Assembly (NCBI RefSeq): GCF_013114835.1
Contig: NZ_JAAVLW010000004.1
Coordinates: 680,525 to 744,524, forward strand
Length of the DNA: 64,000 bases
Direction of reading: 5' to 3'
DNA from: Bradyrhizobium archetypum
Lineage (GTDB): Bacteria > Pseudomonadota > Alphaproteobacteria > Rhizobiales > Xanthobacteraceae
Part shown: one piece after another, positions 32,736 to 42,607 of the stretch
Layout: every line of letters begins with the position of its first letter
How positions within the stretch are numbered: the stretch's first letter is position 1
Translations under genes and position numbers: made by a program
Notes under the pieces: model-generated
What the model was told of the DNA's origin: nothing
The model's database searches: none
What the model saw: only the letters and a program-made list of their open reading frames with translations

Positions 32736-35704
32736 GCATCAGTTCCTTCCTCAGCGGGGATTGATCGTTGGGGCCGCGCGCTGTCGAGGCTCATCGCGAG
32801 CACCCGGGCGACATGCAGTGCTGCACGGTTGGTGCCATCCTTGATCTGATGCCGGCAGGAGGTGCCGTCGGCGACGATCAGCGTGGCGGCGTCGGCACGG
32901 CGCACTGCGGGCAGCAACGACAGCTCGGCCATTTCGATCGAAGCCTGATAGGTATCGGCGCCGTATCCGAATGCGCCGGCCATGCCGCAGCAACTGGACT
33001 CGATGGTTTCGACGCTGAGATCGGGAACCAGGCGAAGGATCTTTTCGACCGGCTTGAACGCACCGAATGATTTCTGGTGGCAGTGGCCGTGAACCAGCGC
33101 TTTCACCGGCACCGCGCCGAGCGGCAGCTTCAGGCGGCCGGCCTCCGCTTCACGAACCAGGAATTCCTCGAACAGCAAGGCGTGCGCGCTGACGCTCTTG
33201 GCGTCATTGTCCGAGCGAAGCGAGAGCAATTCGTCGCGTAGCGTCAGGAGACAGCTTGGCTCCAGCCCGACGATCGGCACGCCGCGCGCGGCGAACGGCG
33301 CATAGGTCGCGACCAGCCGGTTCAACTCGCTGCGGGCCTGTTCGACCAGGCCGGCCGAGAGGAACGTCCGTCCGCAGCACAGCGCACGGCCGCGGTCTGC
33401 GGGCTTCGGGAGATGCACGCGGTAACCGCCCTCCACCAGAACATGCAGGGCGGCCGTTAGGTTCTCGCCCTCATAGTAGCGGTTGAAGGTGTCGGCGAAC
33501 AGCACGACCTCGCGGCTATCGGCGGGGCCGAAAGCTTCCACGTCCGTCGCAAACACGTAGCGGCGGAACGCGGGCAGGGCGCGTTTTGCGCTGATGCCAG
33601 CTAGTTTCTCGAACAGCGCGCGCAATAGCGGACTGTGGTTGCGCCAGTTGGCGATGGGCGCAAACCGGGACGCCAGACCGGCATAGCGCGGCAGATAACC
33701 GACCAGCCGGTCGCGCAGCGAGAGGCCGTGCCTTGCCGCGCGCGCGGCCAGCACCTCGATCTTCATCTTGGCCATATCGACGCCGGTCGGACATTCATGG
33801 CGGCAGGCCTTGCAGGAGACGCAGAGCTTTAGCGTCTCCATCATCTCGTCGGAAGCCAGTGCATCCGGTCCCAATTGCCCCGAAATCGCCAGCCGCAGCG
33901 TATTGGCGCGGCCGCGTGTGACGTCCTTCTCGTTGCGGGTCGCGCGGTAGGACGGGCACATCACGCCGCCCTCGAGCTTGCGGCAGGCACCGTTGTTGTT
34001 GCACATCTCGACCGCGCCCTGAAAGCCGCCGCCGGCGCCGGGATAGTCCGACCAGTCGAGCACGGTCTTCAGCTCGCCAACGCGATAATCCGGCCGATAG
34101 CGGAACAGCGAGCGGTCATCCATCTTCGGCGGATCGACGATCTTGCCGGGATTGAGCACATTATCTGGATCGAAGCGCTGCTTGACCTCCCTGAAATCGG
34201 CGACGATCCGCGAGCCGAACATCGCTTCGTGGAATTCGGAACGAACCAATCCATCGCCATGTTCGCCGGAGTGCGAGCCTTTGTACTCGCGCACCATCTC
34301 GAAGGCCTCTTCGGCAATGGCGCGCATCGCCTTGACGTCCTTCTCGAGCTTCAGGTTCAGGACTGGTCGCACATGCAGGCAGCCTTCGGAGGCATGCGCA
34401 TACATGGTGCCGCGCGTGCCGTGTTTGGCGAAGATGGCATTAAGCCGCTCGGTATAGTCGGCGAGATGCGGCAGCGGCACGGCACAGTCCTCGACAAAGG
34501 AGACCGGTTTGCCCTCCTGCTTCATCGACATCATGACGTTGAGGCCGGAGGTGCGGAAATCCGCAATCGCCGTCTGCGTCGCGGGCTCGACGACATCGAC
34601 GACGCCACCCCATTTGCGTTGCGGATGGTTCCAGCCGAAGCCGAGATCTGCCATCAATTCGGAAAGCTGCTTCAGCCTGTGCAAATTATCGGGCTGATCC
34701 TCTTCCGCAAATTCGACGATCAGCAGCGCATCCGGATCGCCGTGCACGGTCGCCTCGATCACGGGCCTGAACATCGCAATCTCGCGGCCGAGCGAGATCA
34801 TAGTGCGGTCGACCAATTCGACGGCGATCGGCCGTAACTTCACCAGATGCTGGGCGGCGTCCATCGCTTCATAGAAGCTGCCGAAATGGCAGACGCCGAG
34901 CACCTTGTTGCGGATCAACGGCCACAGCTTCAGTGCAATCTGCGTCGTGAAGGCGAGCGTGCCCTCGGAGCCGACCAGGAGGTGAGCCATGTTGTTCGGC
35001 GCATTACGTGGCACCAGCGCATCGAGATTGTAGCCGCCGACGCGACGCTGCACCTTCGGAAAACGCTCGGATATTTCGGCAGCCTCGCGCGCGCCGAGAT
35101 CGAGCATGTCGCGGAACAGGGCGAGGCCGCTCTGCGGCGAGTTCACTTGCGCCAGATCCCGCGGCACCTCGCCGAAATGCAGGAGGGTGCCGTCGGCCAG
35201 CGCCGCGTCCATCGACAATGTGTTGTCGCGCATGGTGCCGTAGCGCAGCGAGCGTCCGCCGCAGGAATTGTTGCCGGCCATGCCGCCGATGGTAGCGCGC
35301 GAGGCCGTGGAGACGTCGACCGGAAACCAGAGCCCGTGCTTCCTCAGCTCACGGTTGAGGTCGTCGAGCACGATGCCGGGCTCGACCACGCAGGTCCGGC
35401 TTTCGACATCCAGCGAGAGGATGCGGTTCAGATGTTTGGAGAAGTCGACAACGATGCCGTCGTTGATGGTCTGCCCGCATTGCGAGGTGCCGCCGCCGCG
35501 CGGGGTGACAATTCGGCCTTCATCCCTCGCGATCGCAAGCGCCTGCAGCGCCTCGTCCATGGTCCTGGGAACCACCACGCCGAGGGGCAGGATTTGATAG
35601 AAGGAGGCGTCAGTCGCGTAGCGGCCGCGGCTGAAGGCGTCGAACAGGACATCGCCCGTCAGGTTTGACCGCAGACGTCGCTCGAGCGTTGAGGCGTTTT
35701 TCAT
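32732..35704 (-). CDS. FAD-binding/4Fe-4S fusion oxidase (GlcD-GlcF or D-lactate dehydrogenase type)
   Basis: 990 residues from ATG 35704. N-terminal PCMH FAD domain with TPRGGGTSQCGQTIND and GNNSCGGRSLRYGTM; FAD-oxidase C domain with HASEGCLHVRPVL and GSHSGEHGDGLVRSE; then Fe-S sites NNNGACRK ... CPSYRATRNEKD and CVSCKACRHECPTGVDM; and CCG domains with LCCGRTFLSAG and SSCCGMAGAFGYG. It oxidises a D-2-hydroxy acid and passes electrons to the respiratory chain. Co-transcribed with GlcG and located beside a GntR regulator. Which 2-hydroxy acid is used is not visible. Confidence 0.92.
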   Translation of the reverse strand: MKNASTLERRLRSNLTGDVLFDAFSRGRYATDASFYQILPLGVVVPRTMDEALQALAIARDEGRIVTPRGGGTSQCGQTINDGIVVDFSKHLNRILSLDVESRTCVVEPGIVLDDLNRELRKHGLWFPVDVSTASRATIGGMAGNNSCGGRSLRYGTMRDNTLSMDAALADGTLLHFGEVPRDLAQVNSPQSGLALFRDMLDLGAREAAEISERFPKVQRRVGGYNLDALVPRNAPNNMAHLLVGSEGTLAFTTQIALKLWPLIRNKVLGVCHFGSFYEAMDAAQHLVKLRPIAVELVDRTMISLGREIAMFRPVIEATVHGDPDALLIVEFAEEDQPDNLHRLKQLSELMADLGFGWNHPQRKWGGVVDVVEPATQTAIADFRTSGLNVMMSMKQEGKPVSFVEDCAVPLPHLADYTERLNAIFAKHGTRGTMYAHASEGCLHVRPVLNLKLEKDVKAMRAIAEEAFEMVREYKGSHSGEHGDGLVRSEFHEAMFGSRIVADFREVKQRFDPDNVLNPGKIVDPPKMDDRSLFRYRPDYRVGELKTVLDWSDYPGAGGGFQGAVEMCNNNGACRKLEGGVMCPSYRATRNEKDVTRGRANTLRLAISGQLGPDALASDEMMETLKLCVSCKACRHECPTGVDMAKMKIEVLAARAARHGLSLRDRLVGYLPRYAGLASRFAPIANWRNHSPLLRALFEKLAGISAKRALPAFRRYVFATDVEAFGPADSREVVLFADTFNRYYEGENLTAALHVLVEGGYRVHLPKPADRGRALCCGRTFLSAGLVEQARSELNRLVATYAPFAARGVPIVGLEPSCLLTLRDELLSLRSDNDAKSVSAHALLFEEFLVREAEAGRLKLPLGAVPVKALVHGHCHQKSFGAFKPVEKILRLVPDLSVETIESSCCGMAGAFGYGADTYQASIEMAELSLLPAVRRADAATLIVADGTSCRHQIKDGTNRAALHVARVLAMSLDSARPQRSIPAEEGTDA

Positions 35705-35803
35705 CCCAAATCCAAAGTGATCCAACAGGGCTGCTCTTGCCCTCGACAAAATTATGCACTTCTTCGTCGGATCAACTAGCTTATGAATTCACGATCGGCA
35801 AGG

Positions 35804-36559
35804 TTAGCCCTCCGCAGCCGTGGCAGCCGTGGCGTCCCGTGCTTCAGCCAAATGCTCGATAGCGGCAGTCCGCTTGTTGCGCAAATGCTGGAATAGGATG
35901 TCGCTCAGCTCGCTCCCGGCGCGCCGACGCAGTGCATCCAGGATCGCTTCGTGCTCGCGCATGGCCTCCGCCCAACGCTGCCGCTTGCGGGCGAAATTGG
36001 CTGAGTAGCGGACACGGCGAATCCGACCGGCGAAATTGGCGTAGGCTGTGCGCAGGGTCTCGTTGCGCGCCGAGGCGACGATACTCTCATGGATGTGCTG
36101 GTTGATTTGGAAATAGCCGTGCATGTCGCGGTGCAGGTAATGGCCATACATTTTGTAGTGCAGCCGCTCGATTTCCGCGATTTCCTCGTCGGTGATGGCC
36201 TCGCAGGCAAGGCGCCCGGCCAGGCTTTCCAGGCCGGCCATCACGTCGAAAAGCTCCTCCAGATCGCGCTGACTGAGCTGACGTATCCGCGCGCCGCGGT
36301 TGGGCAGGAGCTCGATGAGGCCCTCTGCGGCCAGAACTTTCAGCGCCTCGCGCAGCGGCGTTCTTGAAATGCCAAGCATTTCGCAAAGCTGCCGCTCTGG
36401 AACCCGTGCGCCTTCCGGAATGTTGCCCTGAACGACATAGTCGCGAAGGCGCAGCAAAATTTCCCCGTGCAGTGACGCTTCCTGCCGGTCGATGCCATGG
36501 CCGGACGCGGATTGGGCGATCGGCGCCCCAAGTTCGGGAATCAGGGATTTCATTTGCAT
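35804..36559 (-). CDS. GntR family regulator (FCD subfamily)
   Basis: 251 residues. Winged helix with VPERQLCEMLGISRTPLREA and LIELLPNRGARIRQL; FCD domain with INQHIHESIVASARNETL and MREHEAILDALRRRAGSE, where His residues usually bind a metal and a carboxylate effector. It reads towards the oxidase/GlcG pair and is divergent from the aminotransferases, so it may control both sides through the palindrome at 36602-36618. Confidence 0.9.
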   Translation of the reverse strand: MQMKSLIPELGAPIAQSASGHGIDRQEASLHGEILLRLRDYVVQGNIPEGARVPERQLCEMLGISRTPLREALKVLAAEGLIELLPNRGARIRQLSQRDLEELFDVMAGLESLAGRLACEAITDEEIAEIERLHYKMYGHYLHRDMHGYFQINQHIHESIVASARNETLRTAYANFAGRIRRVRYSANFARKRQRWAEAMREHEAILDALRRRAGSELSDILFQHLRNKRTAAIEHLAEARDATAATAAEG

Positions 36560-36601
36560 AACGTTAGTTTGCGAAATTTACGCCGTCGACGCTCTAAATC
36601 G

Positions 36602-36618
36602 AATGCTAAAATAGCATT
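36602..36618. promoter_or_regulatory. Perfect palindrome, putative GntR operator
   Basis: AATGCTA-AAA-TAGCATT is a perfect 7-bp inverted repeat in the 125-bp space between the GntR gene and the aminotransferase start. The position and AT-rich inverted symmetry fit a GntR/FadR-type site, although the classic TGGTnnnACCA-like core is not present. Confidence 0.5.
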
Positions 36619-36684
36619 GAAAAGATAAAAAATGAATGCAAAATGGAGCCTAATCTCAATAAGAGTGGGCGTGTGGAGGTTCGT

Positions 36685-37887
36685 ATGCATCAAGGACGGC
36701 ATTTTCTGCAGATTCCTGGGCCGAGTCCGGTCCCCGACCGCGTTCTTCGCGCGATGGACATGCCCGTGATCGATCACCGCAGCGGCCAATTCGCCGAACT
36801 CGGGCGAGCCGTGCTCGACGGCAGCCGGAAGATTTTCCAGACCTCGGGACCGGTGGTGATCTTCCCATCATCCGGAACAGGCGCCTGGGAAGCCGCCATC
36901 GTCAACACGCTGTCGCCCGGCGACAAGGTTCTGATGGTGGAGACCGGCCATTTCGCGACCCTGTGGCGTCAGATGGCTGGACGCTGGGGAATTGATGTCG
37001 ACTTCTTGCCCGGCGACTGGCGCCGTGGCGCAGACCCTGCGGTCATCGAAGAAAGGCTGGCGCGCGACACGTCGCATGCGTTCAAGGCAGTGATGGTCGT
37101 TCACAACGAGACCTCGACCGGTGCGACCAGTAGGATCGGCGAAATCCGCGCCGCGATGGACCGGGTCGGTCATCCGGCCCTGCTGATGGTCGACACCATC
37201 TCCTCGCTGGGATCGGTCGAGTATCGGCACGACGAATGGAAGGTCGACGTCAGCGTCAGTTGCTCCCAGAAAGGGTTCATGTTGCCGCCCGGCTTGGGCT
37301 TCAACGCGATCTCGGACAAGGCCCGCGCTGCATCCAAGACCAACAAAATGCCGCGGTCGTATTGGGATTGGGAGGAAATGTTAAAGCCGAATGCGAATGG
37401 CTTCTTTCCCTATACTCCGGCGACCAACCTGCTCTACGGCCTGCGCGAGGCGCTCGCGATGTTGCTTGAGGAGGGGCTCGACAAGGTCTTCGCGCGCCAT
37501 CTGCGGCTCGCCGCTGCTACGCGTGCCGCCGTCAATCACTGGGGACTGGAGGTGCTCTGCCAGGAGCCAAAGGACTTTTCCCCGGTGCTCACCGCCGTGC
37601 TGATGCCGCCCGGGCATGACGCGGACCAGTTCCGCAAGGTGGTGCTCGACAACTTCAACATGTCGCTCGGCTCCGGACTGTCGAAGGTGGCTGGCAAGGT
37701 GTTCCGCATCGGTCACCTCGGCGAATGCAACGAACTGACCTTGCTCGCTGCACTGACGGGCGTGGAGATGGGATTGTCAGTCGCCGGCATTCCGTACCGG
37801 GCCGGTGGTGTCGATGCCGCGATGAAGTATCTGGAGGAGCGCCCGCAAGGCAATTCCCCGGCGCATCTCAAGGTCGTCGGCAGCTAG
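36685..37887 (+). CDS. Serine-glyoxylate-type aminotransferase, copy 1
   Basis: 400 residues from ATG 36685 behind GGAGG. Class V PLP aminotransferase: RHFLQIPGPSPVPDRVLRAM, PSSGTGAWEAAIVNTL (PLP phosphate), HNETSTG, DTISSLGSVEYRHDEW, and the PLP Lys in SCSQKGFMLPPG. Closely similar in length and sequence to the next gene. The family transfers the amino group of serine or alanine to glyoxylate. With a hydroxy-acid oxidase operon across the divergent regulator, a glyoxylate role is plausible. Confidence 0.9.
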   Translation: MHQGRHFLQIPGPSPVPDRVLRAMDMPVIDHRSGQFAELGRAVLDGSRKIFQTSGPVVIFPSSGTGAWEAAIVNTLSPGDKVLMVETGHFATLWRQMAGRWGIDVDFLPGDWRRGADPAVIEERLARDTSHAFKAVMVVHNETSTGATSRIGEIRAAMDRVGHPALLMVDTISSLGSVEYRHDEWKVDVSVSCSQKGFMLPPGLGFNAISDKARAASKTNKMPRSYWDWEEMLKPNANGFFPYTPATNLLYGLREALAMLLEEGLDKVFARHLRLAAATRAAVNHWGLEVLCQEPKDFSPVLTAVLMPPGHDADQFRKVVLDNFNMSLGSGLSKVAGKVFRIGHLGECNELTLLAALTGVEMGLSVAGIPYRAGGVDAAMKYLEERPQGNSPAHLKVVGS

Positions 37888-38018
37888 CGCCTGCCTCGGG
37901 AAGCCGCTCCGGCCCTCCGTCCTACGCATTGACGTGCTGCGTCTGGCGGGCGACAAGCCCGGCAAACAGTGATATTCGACCGTCTCGCGAAACTGAGGCA
38001 ATATCGGGAAGGATGCCT

Positions 38019-39218
38019 ATGACCCTGCATACTGGAAGGCATTTTCTGCAGATTCCGGGACCGACCAATGTGCCGGACCGGGTGCTGCGCGCGATGGATA
38101 TGCCGACCATGGACCACAGGGGCCCGGAATTTGCCGAGGTCGGATACGCCGCGCTGGCGGCCATGCAGCGGGTGTTTCGCACCAAGCAGCCGGTGATCAT
38201 CTACCCGTCCTCCGGCACCGGCGCCTGGGAAGCCGCCATCGTCAACACGCTGCAGCCCGGCGACAAGGTGCTGATGGCGGAGACCGGCCAGTTCGCCGTG
38301 CTGTGGCGCGGCATCGCCGATAAATTCAAGCTCGAAGTCGATTTCATTCCTGGCGACTGGCGTCATGGTGCGGACCTCGAGCAGATCGAGGCGCGGCTGG
38401 CTGCCGACAAGGCGCACAAGATCAAGGCCGTGTGTATCGTTCACAACGAGACCTCGACCGGCTGCGTCACCCATCCGCAGGACGTCCGCAAGATTCTCGA
38501 CCGCGTCGATCATCCTGCGCTGCTGATGGTCGACACCATCTCCGGCCTCGGCTCGCTGGAATATGAGCACGACGCCTGGGGCATCGACGTGTCAGTGGCC
38601 GGTTCGCAGAAGGGCCTGATGCTGCCGCCGGGTCTCGGCTTCAACGCCATCTCGGAAAAGGCGCTTGCGGTCGCGAAGGCCAATCCCGCCATGCGTTCCT
38701 ATTGGGATTGGCAGGAAGTGATCGCGATCAACAAGGCCGGTACCTGGCCCTACACGCCTGCGACGAACCTGTTATTCGGCTTGCGCGAAGCGGTGAAGAT
38801 GCTCGAGGAGGAGGGACTCGAGAACGTCTTTGCCCGACACAAGCGCCACAGTGCCGCCACACGCGCAGCCATCAAGGTCTGGGGCCTGGAAACGCAATGT
38901 CAGGAGCAGGGCGCGCATTCGCCGGCATTGACAGGCGTCGTCATGCCGGAAGGCCATGACGCCGACAATTTCCGCAAGGTCGTGCTGGAAAGCTTCGACA
39001 TGTCGCTCGGCACCGGCCTGAACAAGATCAAGGGCAAGGTGTTCCGGATCGGCCATATCGGCCACTTCAACGATCTGATGTTGATGGGCACGCTGTCGGG
39101 CGTCGAGATGGGCCTCGATCTTGCCAAGGTGCCGCATCGCGGCGGTGGCGTACTGGCCGCCATGGAAGTTCTCAAGGGACGCGACGCCGTGCCGATGCCG
39201 AAGGCCGCCGTGGCCTGA
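38019..39218 (+). CDS. sgaA: Serine-glyoxylate-type aminotransferase, copy 2
   Basis: 399 residues from ATG 38019 (GGGAAGG six bases upstream); ATG 38013 is too close to that site. Same features as copy 1: RHFLQIPGPTNVPDRVLRAM, PSSGTGAWEAAIVNTL, HNETSTGCV, DTISGLGSLEYEHDAW, Lys in AGSQKGLMLPPG, and the GLNKIKGKVFRIGH tail. By eye about two thirds of positions match copy 1. Serine-glyoxylate aminotransferase is the best fit; exact donor and acceptor unproven. A crotonase gene follows after 35 bases. Confidence 0.88.
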   Translation: MTLHTGRHFLQIPGPTNVPDRVLRAMDMPTMDHRGPEFAEVGYAALAAMQRVFRTKQPVIIYPSSGTGAWEAAIVNTLQPGDKVLMAETGQFAVLWRGIADKFKLEVDFIPGDWRHGADLEQIEARLAADKAHKIKAVCIVHNETSTGCVTHPQDVRKILDRVDHPALLMVDTISGLGSLEYEHDAWGIDVSVAGSQKGLMLPPGLGFNAISEKALAVAKANPAMRSYWDWQEVIAINKAGTWPYTPATNLLFGLREAVKMLEEEGLENVFARHKRHSAATRAAIKVWGLETQCQEQGAHSPALTGVVMPEGHDADNFRKVVLESFDMSLGTGLNKIKGKVFRIGHIGHFNDLMLMGTLSGVEMGLDLAKVPHRGGGVLAAMEVLKGRDAVPMPKAAVA

Positions 39219-39253
39219 GCCTGCTTGACCGAAACAAAATAGAGAGAGCTGCG

Positions 39254-40051
39254 ATGAATGCTCCAGTGACTTCGACTGAAGACCTGATCTATTCCGTTGA
39301 GGACGGCATCGCCCGGCTGACGTTCAACCGTCCGCAGGCGCGCAACGCGCTGACCTTCGCCATGTACGAACAGATGGCGGCGATCTGCGAGACCATCAAC
39401 AATGACCGCTCCATCAAGGCGATGATACTGACCGGCGCCGGCGACAAGGCGTTCGCGTCGGGCACCGACATTTCGCAGTTCCGCGCCTTCAAGACCGCAC
39501 AGGACGCGCTCGACTACGAAGCCCGGATCGATCGCGTGCTAGGCGCACTGGAGGCGTGCCGGGTGCCAACGATTGCTGCGATTGCCGGGGCCTGCACGGG
39601 CGGCGGCGCCGGAATCGCGGCGTGCTGCGACATCCGCATCGGTACCGAGGCAACGCGGATGGGTTTTCCGATCGCGCGAACGCTCGGCAACTGCCTCTCG
39701 ATGTCGAATATTTCCAGGCTCGTTTCGCTGGTCGGTCCGGCACGGACCAAGGACCTGATCTTCAAGGCGCGGCTGGTCGAGGCGCCGGAAGCACTGGCGC
39801 TCGGGCTGCTCAATGAAGTAGTGCCCGATGTCGCAACGCTGCAGCGCCGTGCCGATGAGACTGCAAGGCTCGTTGCCAGCCATGCGCCGATCACGCTCGA
39901 GCTTACCAAGGAAGCCGTGCGCCGCATCCGCCGGACGTTGAGCCGCGACGAGGGCGAGGACCTGATCCTGCGCGCCTATATGAGCGAGGATTTCCGCGAG
40001 GGCATGGACGCGTTCCTCAACAAGCGCTCGCCGAACTGGAAGGGCAAGTAG
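39254..40051 (+). CDS. Enoyl-CoA hydratase/isomerase family protein without the usual Glu
   Basis: 265 residues of crotonase fold. First oxyanion segment GDKAFASGTDISQF, second IAGACTGGGAGIAACCDIRI. In hydratases the next segment is FGLPExxLG; here it is MGFPIARTLGN, with no Glu at that place. The protein may therefore catalyse another crotonase reaction (isomerisation, hydrolysis, C-C cleavage). Ends NKRSPNWKGK. Downstream of the aminotransferase pair on the same strand, ribosome site AGAGAG. Confidence 0.88.
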   Translation: MNAPVTSTEDLIYSVEDGIARLTFNRPQARNALTFAMYEQMAAICETINNDRSIKAMILTGAGDKAFASGTDISQFRAFKTAQDALDYEARIDRVLGALEACRVPTIAAIAGACTGGGAGIAACCDIRIGTEATRMGFPIARTLGNCLSMSNISRLVSLVGPARTKDLIFKARLVEAPEALALGLLNEVVPDVATLQRRADETARLVASHAPITLELTKEAVRRIRRTLSRDEGEDLILRAYMSEDFREGMDAFLNKRSPNWKGK

Positions 40052-40212
40052 TCGAGCCCGCGACGGGTGTAGATCTACATCGGACAGGCGTGAGGGCCCG
40101 TGCCATTGTTGAGGCACGGGCGTCCGCGAAGGTGGAAAGCTAGCCAGAACCACAGTCGCGAACGCCTTCGTACCGCCTTGCTCGCGTGCGTGCGCGGATC
40201 ACGACAGGGCGA

Positions 40213-40638
<426 letters not shown>

Positions 40639-40855
40639 TTAGATGGGCCTACCCGAAGGCATGCAACGGAAAAGCGGCGAGCTTGAATCGGTTGCCTTCA
40701 GCTACGGCCCTGCTGCTGAACGGTTTTGGGCCTCATGCGAAAGTCATAGGCGGCGTATCGCAGGGCGACTTGAACTGTCGTTGGTTCGCCCGCAAGATGT
40801 GGCGGTCAATCAAGCGTGATTTTTCAGGTCTTACAAAAACATAGGGAAGAAGCAC

Positions 40856-41842
40856 GTGGGACATGTCCTGAAGACCGCGGCCGCCTTGACGGCCATGATC
40901 GCAAGCAGCCCGGTGCTTGCTGCCTGGGAGCCGACCAAGCCGGTTGAAATCGTGGTCGCAGCCGGCGCCGGCGGCGCCTCCGACCAGATGGCGCGGATGA
41001 TGCAGGCGGCGATCCAGAAGAACAATCTGATGAAGCAGCCGATGGTTGTGTCGCTGAAGGGCGGTGCGTCCGGCGCCGAGGCGCTGATGTACATGAAATC
41101 CAGCGACGGCGACCCCAACAAGGTGCTGATCGCCTATTCCTTGATCTACATGCTGCCGCTATCGGCGAAGATCCCCTTCAACTGGCGCGATCTGACGCCG
41201 ATATCGGTAGTAGCCCTCGATCAATTCGTGCTGTGGGACAATGTCGACGGGCCGAAGACGGTGAAGGACTTCATCGCGGCCGCCAAGGCGGCGAGCTCGC
41301 CGTTCAAGATGGGCGGTACCGGCTCCAAGCGCGAGGATCATGTGCTCACCGTGTTCATGGAGCAGAAGACCGGCGCGAAATTCTCGTATCTGCCCTACAA
41401 GTCCGGCGGCGAGGCGGCGACGCAGCTCGTCGGCAAGCACACCGAAGCCAACGTCAACAACCCCAGCGAAAATCTCGAAGTCTGGCGCGCCGGACAGGTT
41501 CGTGCGCTGTGCGTGTTCGACAAAGAGCGCATCTCCTACAAGACCAAGGTAACGGAAACACAATCCTGGAATGACGTTCCGACCTGCAAGGAGGAAGGGC
41601 TCGACATGCAGTATCTGATGCTGCGTGCGATGTTCCTGCCCGGCAAGGTGACGCCGGAACAGCAGGCCTTCTATGTCGATCTGTTTCAGAAGGTCACGCA
41701 GACGCCGGAGTACAAGGACTATATGGAGAAGCAGGCGCTGAAGCCGATCTTCCTCACCGGCAAGGACATGCTGAAATTTCTCGAGGAGGACGACAAGCTC
41801 AACTCGCAGCTCATGCACGAAGCCGGCTTCGTCGCGAAGTAA
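40856..41842 (+). CDS. Bug/TctC-like solute-binding protein
   Basis: 328 residues from GTG 40856. Signal peptide (LKTAAALTAMIASSPVLAAW), then PTKPVEIVVAAGAGGASDQMAR, the Bug start. Further marks: FKMGGTGSKREDHVLTVFME and LPYKSGGEAATQLVGKHTEANVNNP. It is a divergent member with ADP-like insertions compared with the other two Bug proteins in the window. TctB and TctA homologues sit at 44642-46732, beyond the MTA genes, and are its most likely partners. Confidence 0.88.
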   Translation: MGHVLKTAAALTAMIASSPVLAAWEPTKPVEIVVAAGAGGASDQMARMMQAAIQKNNLMKQPMVVSLKGGASGAEALMYMKSSDGDPNKVLIAYSLIYMLPLSAKIPFNWRDLTPISVVALDQFVLWDNVDGPKTVKDFIAAAKAASSPFKMGGTGSKREDHVLTVFMEQKTGAKFSYLPYKSGGEAATQLVGKHTEANVNNPSENLEVWRAGQVRALCVFDKERISYKTKVTETQSWNDVPTCKEEGLDMQYLMLRAMFLPGKVTPEQQAFYVDLFQKVTQTPEYKDYMEKQALKPIFLTGKDMLKFLEEDDKLNSQLMHEAGFVAK

Positions 41843-41865
41843 CGCGGTCGACGCTGTAACAATCG

Positions 41866-42516
41866 CTACTCTTCCGTGTGGCCATATCCGGCCATGCGGA
41901 GGCGGACCTTCTCGATCTCTTCCTTCGACAGCAATGGCGGCGTGCCGATCTGTAGGCAGCCGTGATACTGCCGCGCCAGCGTTTCGACCTCAACCGCAAG
42001 CCACATCGCTTTCGGCAGCGACGATCCGATAGCAATCATGCCGTGATGTTCGAGCAGACAGGCCAGCCGTCCCTCCAGCGCGCGTACGGCATGCTCGGAA
42101 AGCTCCTGGGTACCGAAGGTCGCGTAGGGCGCGCAGCGGATGGTATCGCCGCCGGCAACAGCGACCATGTAATGCACCGGCGGAATCTCCCTGCCCATGA
42201 TCGCCAGCATGGTCGAGTAGGGCGGGTGGGCGTGGACGATCGCATTCACTTCCGGCCGGGCCTTGAGGATGTCCCGATGAAACCGCCACTCGCTCGACGG
42301 CCGCTGGCCTGGATCGTGGTTGCCGTCGAGATGCATATAGACGATCTGCTCGGGCTTCATCACCTCGTATGGCGTGCTGGTCGGGGTGATCAGCATGCCG
42401 TCGCCGTGGCGCAGGCTGATATTGCCTGATGTGCCCTGATTGATGCCTGACGCGTTCATGCGCAGGCAGGCGTCGATGATCGACTGACGTTTTTCCCGGT
42501 CTTTCGTCGTGGGCAT
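41866..42516 (-). CDS. Class II aldolase/adducin family protein (fuculose-1-phosphate aldolase-like)
   Basis: 216 residues from ATG 42516. NQGTSGNISLR (phosphate-binding), SEWRFHRDI (catalytic Glu), HAHPPYS (zinc His pair) and LEHHGMIAIG (third His) are intact. Divergent from mtnP-mtnA with only 91 bases between starts. In Rhodospirillum rubrum and some E. coli a homologue splits methylthioribulose-1-phosphate into DHAP and methylthioacetaldehyde (DHAP shunt). MtnB dehydratase belongs to the same superfamily and is the alternative, but MtnC/MtnD are absent here. Confidence 0.85.
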   Translation of the reverse strand: MPTTKDREKRQSIIDACLRMNASGINQGTSGNISLRHGDGMLITPTSTPYEVMKPEQIVYMHLDGNHDPGQRPSSEWRFHRDILKARPEVNAIVHAHPPYSTMLAIMGREIPPVHYMVAVAGGDTIRCAPYATFGTQELSEHAVRALEGRLACLLEHHGMIAIGSSLPKAMWLAVEVETLARQYHGCLQIGTPPLLSKEEIEKVRLRMAGYGHTEE

Positions 42517-42607
42517 TTCGAACCCCCTTGCAGCCGGTGGACAATGCTTGATTATTGCGTCGCAGTATAGTCGAACATGTCTCTGAAATAGCCGACTGGG
42601 AGAAGTC

